A DNA stretch of 57,492 nucleotides from Treponema sp. (GCA_016297805.1 JAEDFX010000003.1:1-57492), one strand, 5' to 3'; counted from the first letter of the stretch, positions 38,984 to 48,248 are shown. Translations and numbers: made by a program. Notes: generated from the letters alone by a model not told the origin.

Positions 38984-39598
38984 ATGTTTAATTCTATAAC
39001 TGGCATTATTACTGGCAAATTTCCAAAGCAGGTTTTTTTAGAGAATAACGGAATTGAGTGGGATATTTGTGTTCCTGATTCAAATCTTGAAATGCTGCCA
39101 CCTGTTGGTAGTGAAGCCCGAATTTTTACTTATCTTCAGCATACAGATATGATTATGAGTCTTTTTGGTTTTGCTTCAGCTGATGAGCGTACTTTGTTTT
39201 TTGATTTACTTAAGGTTGAGGGAATTGGTCCAAAAGGTGCTATTAAGATTATGAGTAGTGTTTCCAGTGGACGTTTGATGGAAGTTCTTGAGCGGGGTGA
39301 TGTGGAGATGCTGGAAAAGGTTCCTGGAGTTGGTAAAAAGACTGCTGCCAAGATGATGCTGGCTTTGAAAGGCAAGTTAAGTCTGAGCGAAACTTCTACT
39401 GTTGTAAGAGTTGAAAAGCCTGTTGCCTTTGGAGATGTTATTAATTCTCTTGCTACTATGGGGTATGATAAACGTCTGGTAGAACAGAAAGTTGCTCAGC
39501 TAGTAGAAGAACTTTCTAAGGATGCTGATTTTGAAGGTAAATCGCAGAAAGATAAGGAAGATTTGATTTTCAGACGTGCTATTGTATCCTTGGCATAA
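38984..39598 (+). CDS. ruvA: Holliday junction branch migration protein RuvA
   Basis: RuvA binds the four-way junction and loads RuvB. The 204-residue product has the OB-fold domain I (MFNSITGIITGKFPKQVFLE), the two helix-hairpin-helix motifs VEGIGPKGAIKIM and VPGVGKKTAAKMML, and the C-terminal RuvB-binding domain after a linker (GDVINSLATMGYDKRLVEQK). There is no ribosome site, but TATACT lies six bases before the ATG, so it may be leaderless like ruvC. ruvB follows after a repeat. Confidence 0.95.
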   Translation: MFNSITGIITGKFPKQVFLENNGIEWDICVPDSNLEMLPPVGSEARIFTYLQHTDMIMSLFGFASADERTLFFDLLKVEGIGPKGAIKIMSSVSSGRLMEVLERGDVEMLEKVPGVGKKTAAKMMLALKGKLSLSETSTVVRVEKPVAFGDVINSLATMGYDKRLVEQKVAQLVEELSKDADFEGKSQKDKEDLIFRRAIVSLA

Positions 39599-39608
39599 GG
39601 AATTTATT

Positions 39609-39655
39609 CACAGATTACACGAATTTTACGGATAAAATAATAATTCATCCGTGAC
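39609..39655. repeat. CACGGAT-family repeat between ruvA and ruvB
   Basis: CACAGATTACACGAATTTTA then CGGAT (39609-39633), followed by ATCCGTGAC (39647-39655) in inverse orientation. Very close to the copy between topA and glpK. Confidence 0.7.
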
Positions 39656-39671
39656 AAAGAAAAGAGAATGT

Positions 39672-40721
39672 ATGGAAGATTTTGATAATACAGATTTTAG
39701 TTCAATAGTTCGAGCGGATATAAGAAACTCTTTTGATGAGCAGGATAATAAGCTTCGTCCAAAAATGCTTAAGGATTTTCTTGGGCAGGAAGCCATCAAG
39801 GGAAATCTTTCTACTTTTATTGAAGCTGCAAAGCAGCGTCAGGAACCATTGGATCATCTTCTTTTAATTGGTCCACCAGGTCTTGGAAAAACCACTTTGG
39901 CCCAGATTACTGCCAATGAGCTTGGGGTAGATTTTAAAGTAACTTCTGCTCCTGCGTTGGAAAAACCAAAGGATCTGGCTGGTATTCTTAGTACAATTAC
40001 AGAGCGAACAGTATTTTTTATTGATGAAATCCACCGATTAAAGCCTGCAATTGAAGAAATGCTTTATATTGCAATGGAAGATTATGAACTGGACTGGATT
40101 ATCGGGCAGGGGGCTGCGGCTCGAACTGTGCGTATTCCTATTCCTCCTTTTACTCTTGTAGGGGCTACAACTAAGGCAGGTTCTGTTAGTTCACCATTGC
40201 GTTCCCGTTTTGGTTTTATTCCACGTTTTGAGTTTTATACTCAGGAAGAACTGGCAAAAATTATAATTCGTTCTGCAGGAATACTTGATGTTCAGATTGA
40301 AAAGGATGCTGCTTTGCTTCTTGCTCAGTGCTGTCGTGGAACTCCTCGTGTGGCAAACCGGGTTTTACGACGAATGAGAGACTTTGCTCAGGTTGCTGGA
40401 AGTAATGTGATAACTGTAGAAACTGTTGATGAAGGCCTTAAAAAGCTTGATATTGATGAAATTGGTCTTGAAAAAGCTGACAGGGATATTCTTTTGAGTA
40501 TTATCCGGAATTTTGGTGGTGGACCTGTAGGGGCTGAAACTCTGGCTATCAGTATTGGTGAAAGTATTGATACTTTGGAAGATTATTATGAACCATATTT
40601 GATTCAGTGTGGACTTCTGCAGAGAACACCAAAAGGTCGAATGGCTACTGCCAAGGCTTATGAGCATCTGAAAATTGAAGGTGATAAAACTGCCGGCGAT
40701 GGACAGGGCACTTTATTTTAA
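39672..40721 (+). CDS. ruvB: Holliday junction branch migration ATPase RuvB
   Basis: RuvB is the AAA+ motor that drives branch migration. ATG 39672 gives 349 residues; the GTG at 39651 lies in repeat DNA. Motifs: RPKMLKDFLGQEAIKGNL, Walker A IGPPGLGKTTLAQI, Walker B FFIDEIHRLKPAIEEML, sensor and arginine finger GATTKAGSVSSPLRSRFG, and the winged-helix domain (LQRTPKGRMATAKAYEHL). The C-terminus is GDGQGTLF, with the same QGTLF as DprA in this window, a possible sliding-clamp motif. Confidence 0.96.
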   Translation: MEDFDNTDFSSIVRADIRNSFDEQDNKLRPKMLKDFLGQEAIKGNLSTFIEAAKQRQEPLDHLLLIGPPGLGKTTLAQITANELGVDFKVTSAPALEKPKDLAGILSTITERTVFFIDEIHRLKPAIEEMLYIAMEDYELDWIIGQGAAARTVRIPIPPFTLVGATTKAGSVSSPLRSRFGFIPRFEFYTQEELAKIIIRSAGILDVQIEKDAALLLAQCCRGTPRVANRVLRRMRDFAQVAGSNVITVETVDEGLKKLDIDEIGLEKADRDILLSIIRNFGGGPVGAETLAISIGESIDTLEDYYEPYLIQCGLLQRTPKGRMATAKAYEHLKIEGDKTAGDGQGTLF

Positions 40722-40722
40722 T

Positions 40723-40802
40723 TTGTGAATATAAGAGGCGTGATAAAAATTACGTCCATGTAATTTTTATCTCTAAAGTTTGTTCATGCGTTGCATTCAC
40801 AA
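40723..40802. repeat. Nested hairpin between ruvB and queA
   Basis: GATAAAAATTAC (40742-40753) pairs perfectly with GTAATTTTTATC (40760-40771). It is enclosed by TTGTGAAT (40723-40730) and ATTCACAA (40795-40802). It has no T-tract, so it may be an RNA processing or repeat element. Confidence 0.6.
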
Positions 40803-40860
40803 GCTTTGATTCTCGCCATCCATGGTTCGCCGCTAATGCGGTGTTTTATAAGAGTGATAT

Positions 40861-41934
40861 ATGAAAACATCTGATTTTAATTTTGATTTACCAGAAGAAC
40901 TTATTGCCCAGCATCCTAGTGGAGTGCGTGGTCAGGATAAATTAATGCTTTTGAACCGGGAAACTGGGGAAGTGGAGCATCATATGATGGATGATTTGCC
41001 ATCTCTTATTACACCAGATACTCTGATGGTTTTTAATAATTCTCGTGTCCGACGTGCAAGAGTTTATGGAATTAAGGAAACTACAGGTCGAGAACAGGAA
41101 TTTATGTTCCTTAATACTATTGATAAGGAATGTACAACCTGGAATACCATGGTAAAAAATGCGAAAAAGCAGAAGCCTGGAATGCATTATAAATTTCCAG
41201 ACGGAACTATTGGCACAATTATTGATGTTCCAGGTAATGCGGGAACAGAATTCCGTGCCATGAAGTTTGATTTTGCCATTAATGAGGACTGGTTTGAACG
41301 TAACGGCCATATTCCTCTTCCTCCATACATTCGCCGTGAAGATGATGATACTGACAGTGAACGTTATCAGAATGTATATGCTGATCAGACTGGTTCTGCG
41401 GCTTGTCCTACTGCGGGCTTGCATTTTACAGAAAAGATGTTTGAACGTCTTGATGCTGCGGGCATTGAACGTTGTTTTGTAACTTTGCATGTTGGCTTGG
41501 GAACATTCCTTCCAGTTCGTGAAGATGAAATTGAAAATCACAAAATGCATGAAGAATGGTATACAATCCCTGTAGAAACAGCCCGAAAAATCAACGAGGC
41601 GAAAAAAGCCGGACGACCAATTCTGGCAGTAGGCACTACATCGGTTCGTACTTTGGAAAGTGCTGCTAAAAAAATTATTGATGAGGGTGGTGTGCCTGGT
41701 GCAAATGGAGAATGGGTTCAGTCTGGAACAACTTCAACATCAATTTTTATGTACCCAGGATATAAATTTAATGTTGTAGATAAAATGTTTACAAATTTCC
41801 ATACTCCTGAAAGTACACTGATTATGCTTGTAAGTGCATTTGCCGGAAAAGACCACATAATGAATGCCTATAAACAGGCCGTAGAGCAGAAATATAGATT
41901 CTTTTCTTACGGTGATTGCATGTTTATACGCTAA
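40861..41934 (+). CDS. queA: tRNA preQ1(34) S-adenosylmethionine ribosyltransferase-isomerase QueA
   Basis: QueA transfers the ribose of SAM onto preQ1 in tRNA to give epoxyqueuosine. The 357-residue product has FDLPEELIAQHP near the start, LMLLNRETGEVEHH, the HIPLPPYIRREDDDTDSERY motif (split by the family's D-x-x-R-Y-Q-x-V-Y), GSAACPTAGLHF, LHVGLGTFLPVREDEIENHK and GTTSVRTLESA. It faces the xanthine-dehydrogenase-like operon end to end, with a REP-like palindrome between. Confidence 0.96.
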   Translation: MKTSDFNFDLPEELIAQHPSGVRGQDKLMLLNRETGEVEHHMMDDLPSLITPDTLMVFNNSRVRRARVYGIKETTGREQEFMFLNTIDKECTTWNTMVKNAKKQKPGMHYKFPDGTIGTIIDVPGNAGTEFRAMKFDFAINEDWFERNGHIPLPPYIRREDDDTDSERYQNVYADQTGSAACPTAGLHFTEKMFERLDAAGIERCFVTLHVGLGTFLPVREDEIENHKMHEEWYTIPVETARKINEAKKAGRPILAVGTTSVRTLESAAKKIIDEGGVPGANGEWVQSGTTSTSIFMYPGYKFNVVDKMFTNFHTPESTLIMLVSAFAGKDHIMNAYKQAVEQKYRFFSYGDCMFIR

Positions 41935-41938
41935 CTTT

Positions 41939-41994
41939 GTCATTTTCGGGCTTGTCCCGATAATCTAGATTCCTGGATTAAGTTCGAGAATGAC
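41939..41994. repeat. REP-like palindromic element
   Basis: GTCATTTTCGGGCTTGTCCC then GATAATCTAGATT, TGGATTAAG and GAGAATGAC: nested inverted repeats ending GTCATT/AATGAC. It has the pattern of the TCATTCYCG-type intergenic repeats known in many bacteria. It lies between convergent genes. Confidence 0.7.
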
Positions 41995-42001
41995 ATTGAT
42001 T

Positions 42002-42799
42002 CTATGTTAACTGTTCAAAGCTATATCTGACCAGATTAAAGAACTGTTGTTTCATAACATCAGAAATCATCTGGTCGATAGAAGCTTTCTGGAATTCTTC
42101 CGCAACTAATTCTTCAATTCTAGTTATATCTTTTTGTGTAAGAGGAAGTCTTGTTCCAATCATTGCATTTTCAAAATCCTTACTACAGAAAGTGAATGGA
42201 CCTGCAAAAGCAAGATGTACGTTTAACAGTGTATTTTTTTCTGTGTCGGCAATAAATGCAAAGGATGCGGAGTTGTGACCAATTTTTTGTTCGTGTCCAA
42301 TTTTCCGGAAAATAGAAAGTTCAGCGTTCACCAGAGGAATTCTGATATTTGAAAGAATAAAGCCTTCTGGAATACTCTTGAAATTTCGAATATTTTCCAT
42401 TTTAGTTTCAGTTTGATTTTTAAATTCAAGTTTTGCATCCAAAGCCAGAAGGGGAGCATAAAGAGTATGCTTAAATCCCGAAGAACAAATATTTCCTCCA
42501 ACAGTTGCCATATTACGGATATATGGAGTTGCAATACTATTCAATGCTTCAGTTAAAATCTGAGGAAGATGATTCTGGCCTACATGTTGAAGCTCTGCTA
42601 AGGTTGCTCCAGGTCCTACTTCAATAAAACGCTCATGTCTGATAATTTGAGAAAGTTCTTTAATGCCATGGGTAGAAACAAATTTTTCTGGAATGTCTTC
42701 CAGATTAGTGCAACCACCTACAATTTGAATTCCTGGATTATTATTAAGAGTTTTTATCAGTTCAAATGTATTTTTTGCGTAAAGAATAGTTTTAGTCAT
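42002..42799 (-). CDS. FAD-binding subunit of a xanthine-dehydrogenase-like complex
   Basis: The 265-residue product matches the FAD-binding domain of molybdopterin dehydrogenases: IQIVGGCTNLE (pyrophosphate loop, normally GGTxL), EVGPGATLAEL, the second loop ATPYIRNMATVGGNICSS, and a C-terminal CO-dehydrogenase flavoprotein-like domain. It would pass electrons between the iron-sulfur subunit and a final acceptor. It overlaps the iron-sulfur subunit gene by eight bases and is last in the operon. Confidence 0.85.
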   Translation of the reverse strand: MTKTILYAKNTFELIKTLNNNPGIQIVGGCTNLEDIPEKFVSTHGIKELSQIIRHERFIEVGPGATLAELQHVGQNHLPQILTEALNSIATPYIRNMATVGGNICSSGFKHTLYAPLLALDAKLEFKNQTETKMENIRNFKSIPEGFILSNIRIPLVNAELSIFRKIGHEQKIGHNSASFAFIADTEKNTLLNVHLAFAGPFTFCSKDFENAMIGTRLPLTQKDITRIEELVAEEFQKASIDQMISDVMKQQFFNLVRYSFEQLT

Positions 42800-43277
42800 T
42801 ACTTACCCTCTGCAAAGGTTTATTTGATAGTTGAATAGAATAAATGATTCCATTAACAAGAGTTTCCAGGTCTGTACAGCATGGAGAAAGCGTTCTTACA
42901 TAATCTGTTATTTCCTGGCGGGTAGGCATTTTTGTAAGTTTAAGAATCTGATAAGCAGCAAAAATTTTACCTGCATTACAATATCCACAAAGCTTGATCC
43001 CAGCCTTTGAAAAACCGTTCATAATAATGGAATATTCTTCAGTTTTTACAAAATAATCCAACGTAACAATATCATTATTTTTTACTATACCAACAGGAAT
43101 TTTGCAGGCTGGAACAGGTTTATCTTCCAATAGAACTGTACATGCACCACAGAATCCCTCAGCACATCCACTTTTTACAGCTGTACATCCATTTTTGTGG
43201 AGGATCTTCATAAGTGATTCATCTGCATTTGCTTCAAGAATAATTTTAGAACCGTTAAGAGTTACTGGAATTTTCAT
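42792..43277 (-). CDS. Iron-sulfur subunit of a xanthine-dehydrogenase-like complex
   Basis: The 161-residue product has the plant-type [2Fe-2S] ferredoxin motif C38-C43-G-A-C46...C58 (GCAEGFCGACTVLL). The second cluster domain has LCGYCNAG (C97, C100), but the usual C-x-C pair is replaced by adjacent Cys133-Cys134 in LSPCCTDL. The second cluster may thus be altered in geometry. The gene is four bases after the large subunit and overlaps the FAD subunit. Confidence 0.88.
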   Translation of the reverse strand: MKIPVTLNGSKIILEANADESLMKILHKNGCTAVKSGCAEGFCGACTVLLEDKPVPACKIPVGIVKNNDIVTLDYFVKTEEYSIIMNGFSKAGIKLCGYCNAGKIFAAYQILKLTKMPTRQEITDYVRTLSPCCTDLETLVNGIIYSIQLSNKPLQRVSND

Positions 43278-43280
43278 TTT

Positions 43281-45509
43281 TTATTCTCCTTGCTTTTGAA
43301 CATTTCGGACTCTGTTCTTTATTAATTCAAAAAGCTGAACTTCTGTACAAGGAAGTGCAGTAAGCTGGGTTGTTAAAGCAAGTGATAAGGCTGAAGAAAA
43401 AGCTGCTGGTAAAGAATTATGAACTAAACCACCAATTTGACCTGATTTATGGGAAGATTTTATAAACTGAATCTTAATCTGATCGCAGGTTACCATTTTA
43501 CCTTTTACAAGTGTTGCCAGTTCCTGCTGTATTTCCAGCTTTATTGATTTTTGGGCTGCAGCTTCATCAAACAATTCGCCACAATCAATGGCAATCCAAA
43601 TACCTTTGATTTTCTCGCTATATGTGTATGTATCAAGTTCAACTTCTACTACTGTAGCAATAAAAGATGTATTTACAAATGGTGAACCACAGAAATTTTC
43701 TTTATCCCACTTTCCTCTGGATGATTTCTGTACAGCTTTTTTTGAAGAAATTGGTAAAGGCTGGTGGAATCTTTTCTTTTGAATTTCCATACAACATTTT
43801 CTGATAACATCATTCATAATTCCAAGAGAACTATTTGTGTCTTCAGGGCTTTCTGGCAATTCTTCAAGTCGGAATTCAGAATCAATGACTATATTCTGTT
43901 TTGGAATCTGGAGAATTTCAGATGCAGAAGTTTTCCAGATATCCTGAATTACTTCTGAAGGTTTTATTGTGTGAATAATGAGTTTATTATCGGTTGTAAG
44001 TGTTACTTCAATTTTCAAATCGTTTGTAAATGAAACACTTCCATTATAGCCAGAAGCAACAAAGCCTGTACCAACTCCTATTCCTCGTAAAGGCAATGCA
44101 AAGAAAGGTTTACTGTCTTTTTCTATGCGGTCAATGGCTTCCATTTGGAAGGATGCATATTTTCTGTTGAAATCACTACTGGAAATTGCAGTCTTTAAAA
44201 CTTCGGAGGTATTATTTACCTGAATATCAAATGGGAAAGCTGATAGTTTATTATCTTTTCCTAATGAAGAGTTTAAAACTCTTACATCGTAAGGAAGATT
44301 TTCGGTTTTCGTAGCAATTTTTTCTATTTCATTTTCTATTGCAAAAAAGGCCTGAGAATCTACGATTTTGATGGAGATTGAACTAGGTGGATTTTTTGAG
44401 GTGTGGGTATTTGTGTGTATATATAGATTTTCTGGCTGATAGTAGTTACATGCTGCCAGTGTAATTCTATCAGTGATTTCCTGAGCAAATGGATTGGTTG
44501 TTCCAACATCAATATCAATATTGATTTTAAGGGCTAAGATTTTGCCATCTTTATTTGCAGCTGTATTGTAAGTAATTTCAGTTTTTAATCCAGGATCCAT
44601 AAAGGCTGTCTGTTCTGCCTGTGAAAGTACTAATTTTACTGGTTTTTTTGTAAGATATGCAGCAAGTGCTGTTTGAATTGCCAGTTGAGTAGTTCTCCAT
44701 AAACCTGTTGGATATAGACTTGAAATTTTTGTTTTATGTATAAAAATATTTTCCAGTTTTATATCAAGAGCTTCAGAGATAGCTTTTTGCGTAAAAGTTA
44801 CCCATCTTGAAGGAGCATAAACATGAAGATTTGCACCTTCCATATAGCAGAATGCTCCTTCTGTTTCCTGCCATTCTGGAGAATCAACATCCTGAGTCCA
44901 TGTATCCGAGAATGTGAAATCAGCCTTTTCAAAAAGCTCCTTGTCAACTTCTTCTATTGTTTTAGTTTCGTATAATCCGTATTTTATTTCCCGGGTTTCA
45001 ATTGTAACGTTAGGATTTTCTTCAATGTGTGATTTGTCGATTACAGTATCAAGAGAAGGCATGTCATTAATTTGATCAACGAATTCATCAAAATCGTTAG
45101 TTTTATCTGCATCCTTCTGCTGTTGCTTCATTACATTGTGCAAAGCATCTTCCAAATCTTCAACATCAAGGTTTACGCTGACATTTTCCAATAATTCATA
45201 AAGCGCATCTTCATCAGGGCCTACTAAAATGCCTAATGGTTCTCCAGTGTAGGAAATTGAATCATGACCAAAAATTTTTATGTTTGTTTTGTTTATTTTT
45301 AAAAATTTCTTAGCCGGAATATCATCAGCAGTGAAGAAAGAATAACCTTCTGGTAAATCAGAAACAGTTATACTTTTTACTTTTCCCGCAGGTGCAGGAC
45401 TTCGAATCAGTGCAGCATAAAGAGTATTCTCTTTTTCAAAATCACTGTAAAAACCTGTGGCATCGAGAGATCTTATTAATTTTTTTTCTGATGATTTTCT
45501 TGCGGCCAT
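43281..45509 (-). CDS. Xanthine-dehydrogenase-like large subunit lacking canonical cofactor motifs
   Basis: The 742-residue product follows the molybdopterin-subunit fold: an a/b hammerhead-like N-terminus (TLYAALIRSPAPAGKVKSI, ISYTGEPLGILVGPDEDALY), then KPVKLVLSQAEQ. But the places that normally hold GGGFGGK, RGFG and the catalytic GxGE read SSLYPTGLWRTT (263-274), NPPSSISIKIVD and SGQIGGLVHNSLP (about 689-701). Insertion of an acidic segment (about 130-190) is also seen. So it is probably not a standard molybdenum hydroxylase. It begins four bases after the aminotransferase gene. Confidence 0.82.
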   Translation of the reverse strand: MAARKSSEKKLIRSLDATGFYSDFEKENTLYAALIRSPAPAGKVKSITVSDLPEGYSFFTADDIPAKKFLKINKTNIKIFGHDSISYTGEPLGILVGPDEDALYELLENVSVNLDVEDLEDALHNVMKQQQKDADKTNDFDEFVDQINDMPSLDTVIDKSHIEENPNVTIETREIKYGLYETKTIEEVDKELFEKADFTFSDTWTQDVDSPEWQETEGAFCYMEGANLHVYAPSRWVTFTQKAISEALDIKLENIFIHKTKISSLYPTGLWRTTQLAIQTALAAYLTKKPVKLVLSQAEQTAFMDPGLKTEITYNTAANKDGKILALKINIDIDVGTTNPFAQEITDRITLAACNYYQPENLYIHTNTHTSKNPPSSISIKIVDSQAFFAIENEIEKIATKTENLPYDVRVLNSSLGKDNKLSAFPFDIQVNNTSEVLKTAISSSDFNRKYASFQMEAIDRIEKDSKPFFALPLRGIGVGTGFVASGYNGSVSFTNDLKIEVTLTTDNKLIIHTIKPSEVIQDIWKTSASEILQIPKQNIVIDSEFRLEELPESPEDTNSSLGIMNDVIRKCCMEIQKKRFHQPLPISSKKAVQKSSRGKWDKENFCGSPFVNTSFIATVVEVELDTYTYSEKIKGIWIAIDCGELFDEAAAQKSIKLEIQQELATLVKGKMVTCDQIKIQFIKSSHKSGQIGGLVHNSLPAAFSSALSLALTTQLTALPCTEVQLFELIKNRVRNVQKQGE

Positions 45510-45512
45510 TAA

Positions 45513-46736
45513 TTATTTCCTGTTTTCGTTACCAATCTTAATTACAGTATCAATAACAAGCTGAGCTTGTTCTTCAGTCATATCAGGGTAGAGTGGTATT
45601 GAAATTGTTCTCGAATATTGATTTTCTGCATTTGGAAAATTTTCTGCAGTAAAATCTGGATACAATTTTTTCCAATAAGTAAAATGGAAGATAGGAATAA
45701 AGTGCACAGAGATTCCAAGTCCAGATTCCTGCATTTTTTTAGCAAATTGCTCACGGGTAATAGAAAGTTTTTCAGGAATGATACGCATCAAATATAAATG
45801 CCATGAATTTCCTTCTCCATCTGGTGGCAGCTGAATAAAATCTACGTCTTTAAATGCTTCATTATATTTTTCAACAATTGTTTTTCTCTGTTCATAGAAT
45901 AATTGAGCTCGTTCCACCTGACAACAGCCTAATGCTGCAAGTACGTCTGGAAGATTGAATTTGTAACCTGGTGCAACAATGTCATATTCCCAGGATGCAC
46001 GAGGTGATGTGTAACGATCCCATGTTGTTCTATCCATTCCGTGCATACGCATCATGGTCATATGTTTTGCCAGTTCTGGATTACGGGTACAAACCATTCC
46101 ACCTTCTGCAGTTGTAATTGTTTTTGTTACATAAAAAGAGAAAACTCCGACATCTCCAATTGTTCCTGCATATCCCAAATGTGTTGGAGAGGGAAACGAA
46201 TGTGCTGCATCTTCAATAACATAGATTTTGTGTTCTGGTGTACTGTATTTGTCTGCCAGAGCTATTATTTTTTCCATGTTACAGATGTTTCCCGCAATAT
46301 GAACAGGCACAATAGCCTGAACCTTTCTGCCGTTTTCAGCATCTTTTTTTAGGATTTCTTCTATTTTGTCCGGATCAATATTGTATGTATCTTTTTCTAC
46401 ATCAGCGAAATAAACATCTGCATTTAAGTGGCGGGCACAAGCGGCTGTGGAAACAAAAGTGTATGGAGTTGTGATAACCGCAGTTCCAGCTTTTACACTG
46501 CAGGCTTCCATTGCAAGAATCATACCAGATGTATTTGAGTTTACTGCAAGACTGATAACTGGATTGCGTCCTTTTGCTGCATCATCAGAAGTTGTAACTG
46601 CAGCACTGAATTTTTTTTCAAAATCCAAAGCATATTTACCTGTAGTAAGCCATCCTGAACGTAAAACATCTAAAACGGCATCTTCTTCTGCTTTTGTAAT
46701 AGCTGCTCTGTGAAAAGGTACTTTAATCTCTGCCAT
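45513..46736 (-). CDS. DegT/DnrJ/EryC1-type sugar aminotransferase
   Basis: PLP enzymes of this family aminate keto-sugar nucleotides. The 407-residue product has the start IKVPFHRAAITKAEEDAVLD, SGWLTTGKYALDFEKKF, the VNSNTSGMILAMEA segment, VIEDAAHSF, the PLP-lysine region FSFYVTKTITTAEGGMV and the YDIVAPGYKFNLPDVLAALG block. With the neighbouring 4,6-dehydratase it would make a 4-amino-4,6-dideoxy sugar nucleotide, for surface polysaccharide or flagellin glycosylation. The exact sugar is not readable from the sequence. Confidence 0.9.
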   Translation of the reverse strand: MAEIKVPFHRAAITKAEEDAVLDVLRSGWLTTGKYALDFEKKFSAAVTTSDDAAKGRNPVISLAVNSNTSGMILAMEACSVKAGTAVITTPYTFVSTAACARHLNADVYFADVEKDTYNIDPDKIEEILKKDAENGRKVQAIVPVHIAGNICNMEKIIALADKYSTPEHKIYVIEDAAHSFPSPTHLGYAGTIGDVGVFSFYVTKTITTAEGGMVCTRNPELAKHMTMMRMHGMDRTTWDRYTSPRASWEYDIVAPGYKFNLPDVLAALGCCQVERAQLFYEQRKTIVEKYNEAFKDVDFIQLPPDGEGNSWHLYLMRIIPEKLSITREQFAKKMQESGLGISVHFIPIFHFTYWKKLYPDFTAENFPNAENQYSRTISIPLYPDMTEEQAQLVIDTVIKIGNENRK

Positions 46737-46745
46737 AATCTGTTC

Positions 46746-48248
46746 CTATAGTAAATCTGTGCGTTTTTGTCCGTCAGTTTTAATTTCTTCATAAAAATCT
46801 TTAAGGCTTTTACAGTCTTCGCATAATAGCGCAACCAGTTTTTCACGGTTTCTGAAATCTTCTTCAGCTCCTTTTGTGAAATAACAGATTGGATAAAGTT
46901 TTTCAAGCAATTTCTTCAGTCGTTCAGGTTCATAATCCTTATTATCCAAAGTCAAAAGCTTTTTGTATTCTGTTGGAGTCGGATTCTCTTCTTCAAGCCA
47001 GAGAGGTTCAATTAAACGTTCGCCTTTGCGGGCTCCAACAATTTTAATATCTATATCTTTATAAGGTTCAAGACCACTGAATTTAATAATCTGTTTTGCC
47101 AGATCAATGATTTTAATAGGTTCACCCATATCTAAAAGATATGATTTTCCGTTCTGACCAACACCACCAGTCTGTAGAACCAAAGAACAAGCCTCCGGAA
47201 TTGTCATGAAAAATCGAACCATGTTTTCGTCTGTAACTGTAATTGGGCCACCAGTTTTAATCTGATTTTGGAATAGTGGAAGAATTGAACCTCGGCTACC
47301 AAGTACATTGCCAAATCGAACAAACATAAGAGCCTGAGTTTTATCTGCAACCTTAGCAGCATCAAGAACTAGTTTTTCACAAAGCATTTTAGAAACACCA
47401 TAAACACTTACAGGAGAAACAGCCTTGTCTGTTGAAATCAAAACAAACCTGTGGACTTTATGTTTAAGACATGCATCAAGAAGATTCTTTGTCCCAAAAA
47501 CATTGTTTTCAATTGCGGCAACCTGATTTTCTTCCATCATAGGAACATGTTTATAAGCGGCGCAATGGAAAATTACATTACACTTTGTCTGCTTTATTAT
47601 GTAATCCACATATTCGCGGTCACGCATATCTCCAATAATAGGTACAACGGTGGCTTTTTCTCCAACACCTTCCTGCTGTAAAAGACGGAGCTCTCGGTAA
47701 ATCTGGCAGATAGAATTTTCTCCATGACCAAAAAGATAAAGCCGTTCAGCTCCACCAGAGAGCAGCTGTCGTGCAAGTTCAGAACCTATGGAGCCACCTG
47801 CTCCTGTAATGAATACACGTTTTCCCCGAAGATAGGAAAGACTTTCTTTAAGACTTATTGTTACAGGCGTGCGTCCAAGAATATCCAGAGGATCAATTTC
47901 TCGAGTTTGAACAAGATGTGCTGTGCCAGTTACAACCTGACTGATTCCAGGAAGAATTTTAATGTGAGAAAAACCATTTTTTGTAAGGGTTTCGTATATT
48001 TCCCGAATTCGCTCGGTTGGGGCAGAAGGAATTGCGATAATAGCTTCATCTAAATCTGAATTCTGAAGAACGGAAGCCACACTTCCAATAGGACCTAATA
48101 CAGGAATTCCATCAATAGAGGTCCCTATAAGATCCTTATTGTCGTCAATAAATGCGTTTACTTTTCCAAAGATTTTTTTTCGCTTGATATCATCTGCAAT
48201 GGTTTGACCAGCAAAACCTGCACCAATGATGTAAATACGTTTTTCCAT
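46746..48248 (-). CDS. NDP-sugar 4,6-dehydratase, CapD/PglF-like
   Basis: This 500-residue protein has an N-terminal Rossmann domain (KRIYIIGAGFAGQTIADDIK, FIDDNKDLIG) and a second one with GKRVFITGAGGSIGSELARQ, YKHVPMMEENQVAAIENNVF, and the catalytic SxnYxxxK region VSPVSVYGVSKMLCEKLVL. The four membrane helices of full-length PglF/CapD are absent. I chose ATG 48248; the frame opens 16 codons earlier without a ribosome site. It should act on a UDP-sugar, likely UDP-GlcNAc, to give the 4-keto-6-deoxy intermediate for the aminotransferase downstream. Confidence 0.9.
   Translation of the reverse strand: MEKRIYIIGAGFAGQTIADDIKRKKIFGKVNAFIDDNKDLIGTSIDGIPVLGPIGSVASVLQNSDLDEAIIAIPSAPTERIREIYETLTKNGFSHIKILPGISQVVTGTAHLVQTREIDPLDILGRTPVTISLKESLSYLRGKRVFITGAGGSIGSELARQLLSGGAERLYLFGHGENSICQIYRELRLLQQEGVGEKATVVPIIGDMRDREYVDYIIKQTKCNVIFHCAAYKHVPMMEENQVAAIENNVFGTKNLLDACLKHKVHRFVLISTDKAVSPVSVYGVSKMLCEKLVLDAAKVADKTQALMFVRFGNVLGSRGSILPLFQNQIKTGGPITVTDENMVRFFMTIPEACSLVLQTGGVGQNGKSYLLDMGEPIKIIDLAKQIIKFSGLEPYKDIDIKIVGARKGERLIEPLWLEEENPTPTEYKKLLTLDNKDYEPERLKKLLEKLYPICYFTKGAEEDFRNREKLVALLCEDCKSLKDFYEEIKTDGQKRTDLL

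Noticed and set aside
40730..40866. Possible copy of the queA 5' region (ATAAGAG...TGATA) in the ruvB-queA spacer
   Set aside because: Only about 13 matching bases with a three-base gap, too short to claim as a further gene-end copy.
40942..41550. 202-residue minus-strand frame
   Set aside because: Antisense shadow of queA, with composition typical of such shadows.
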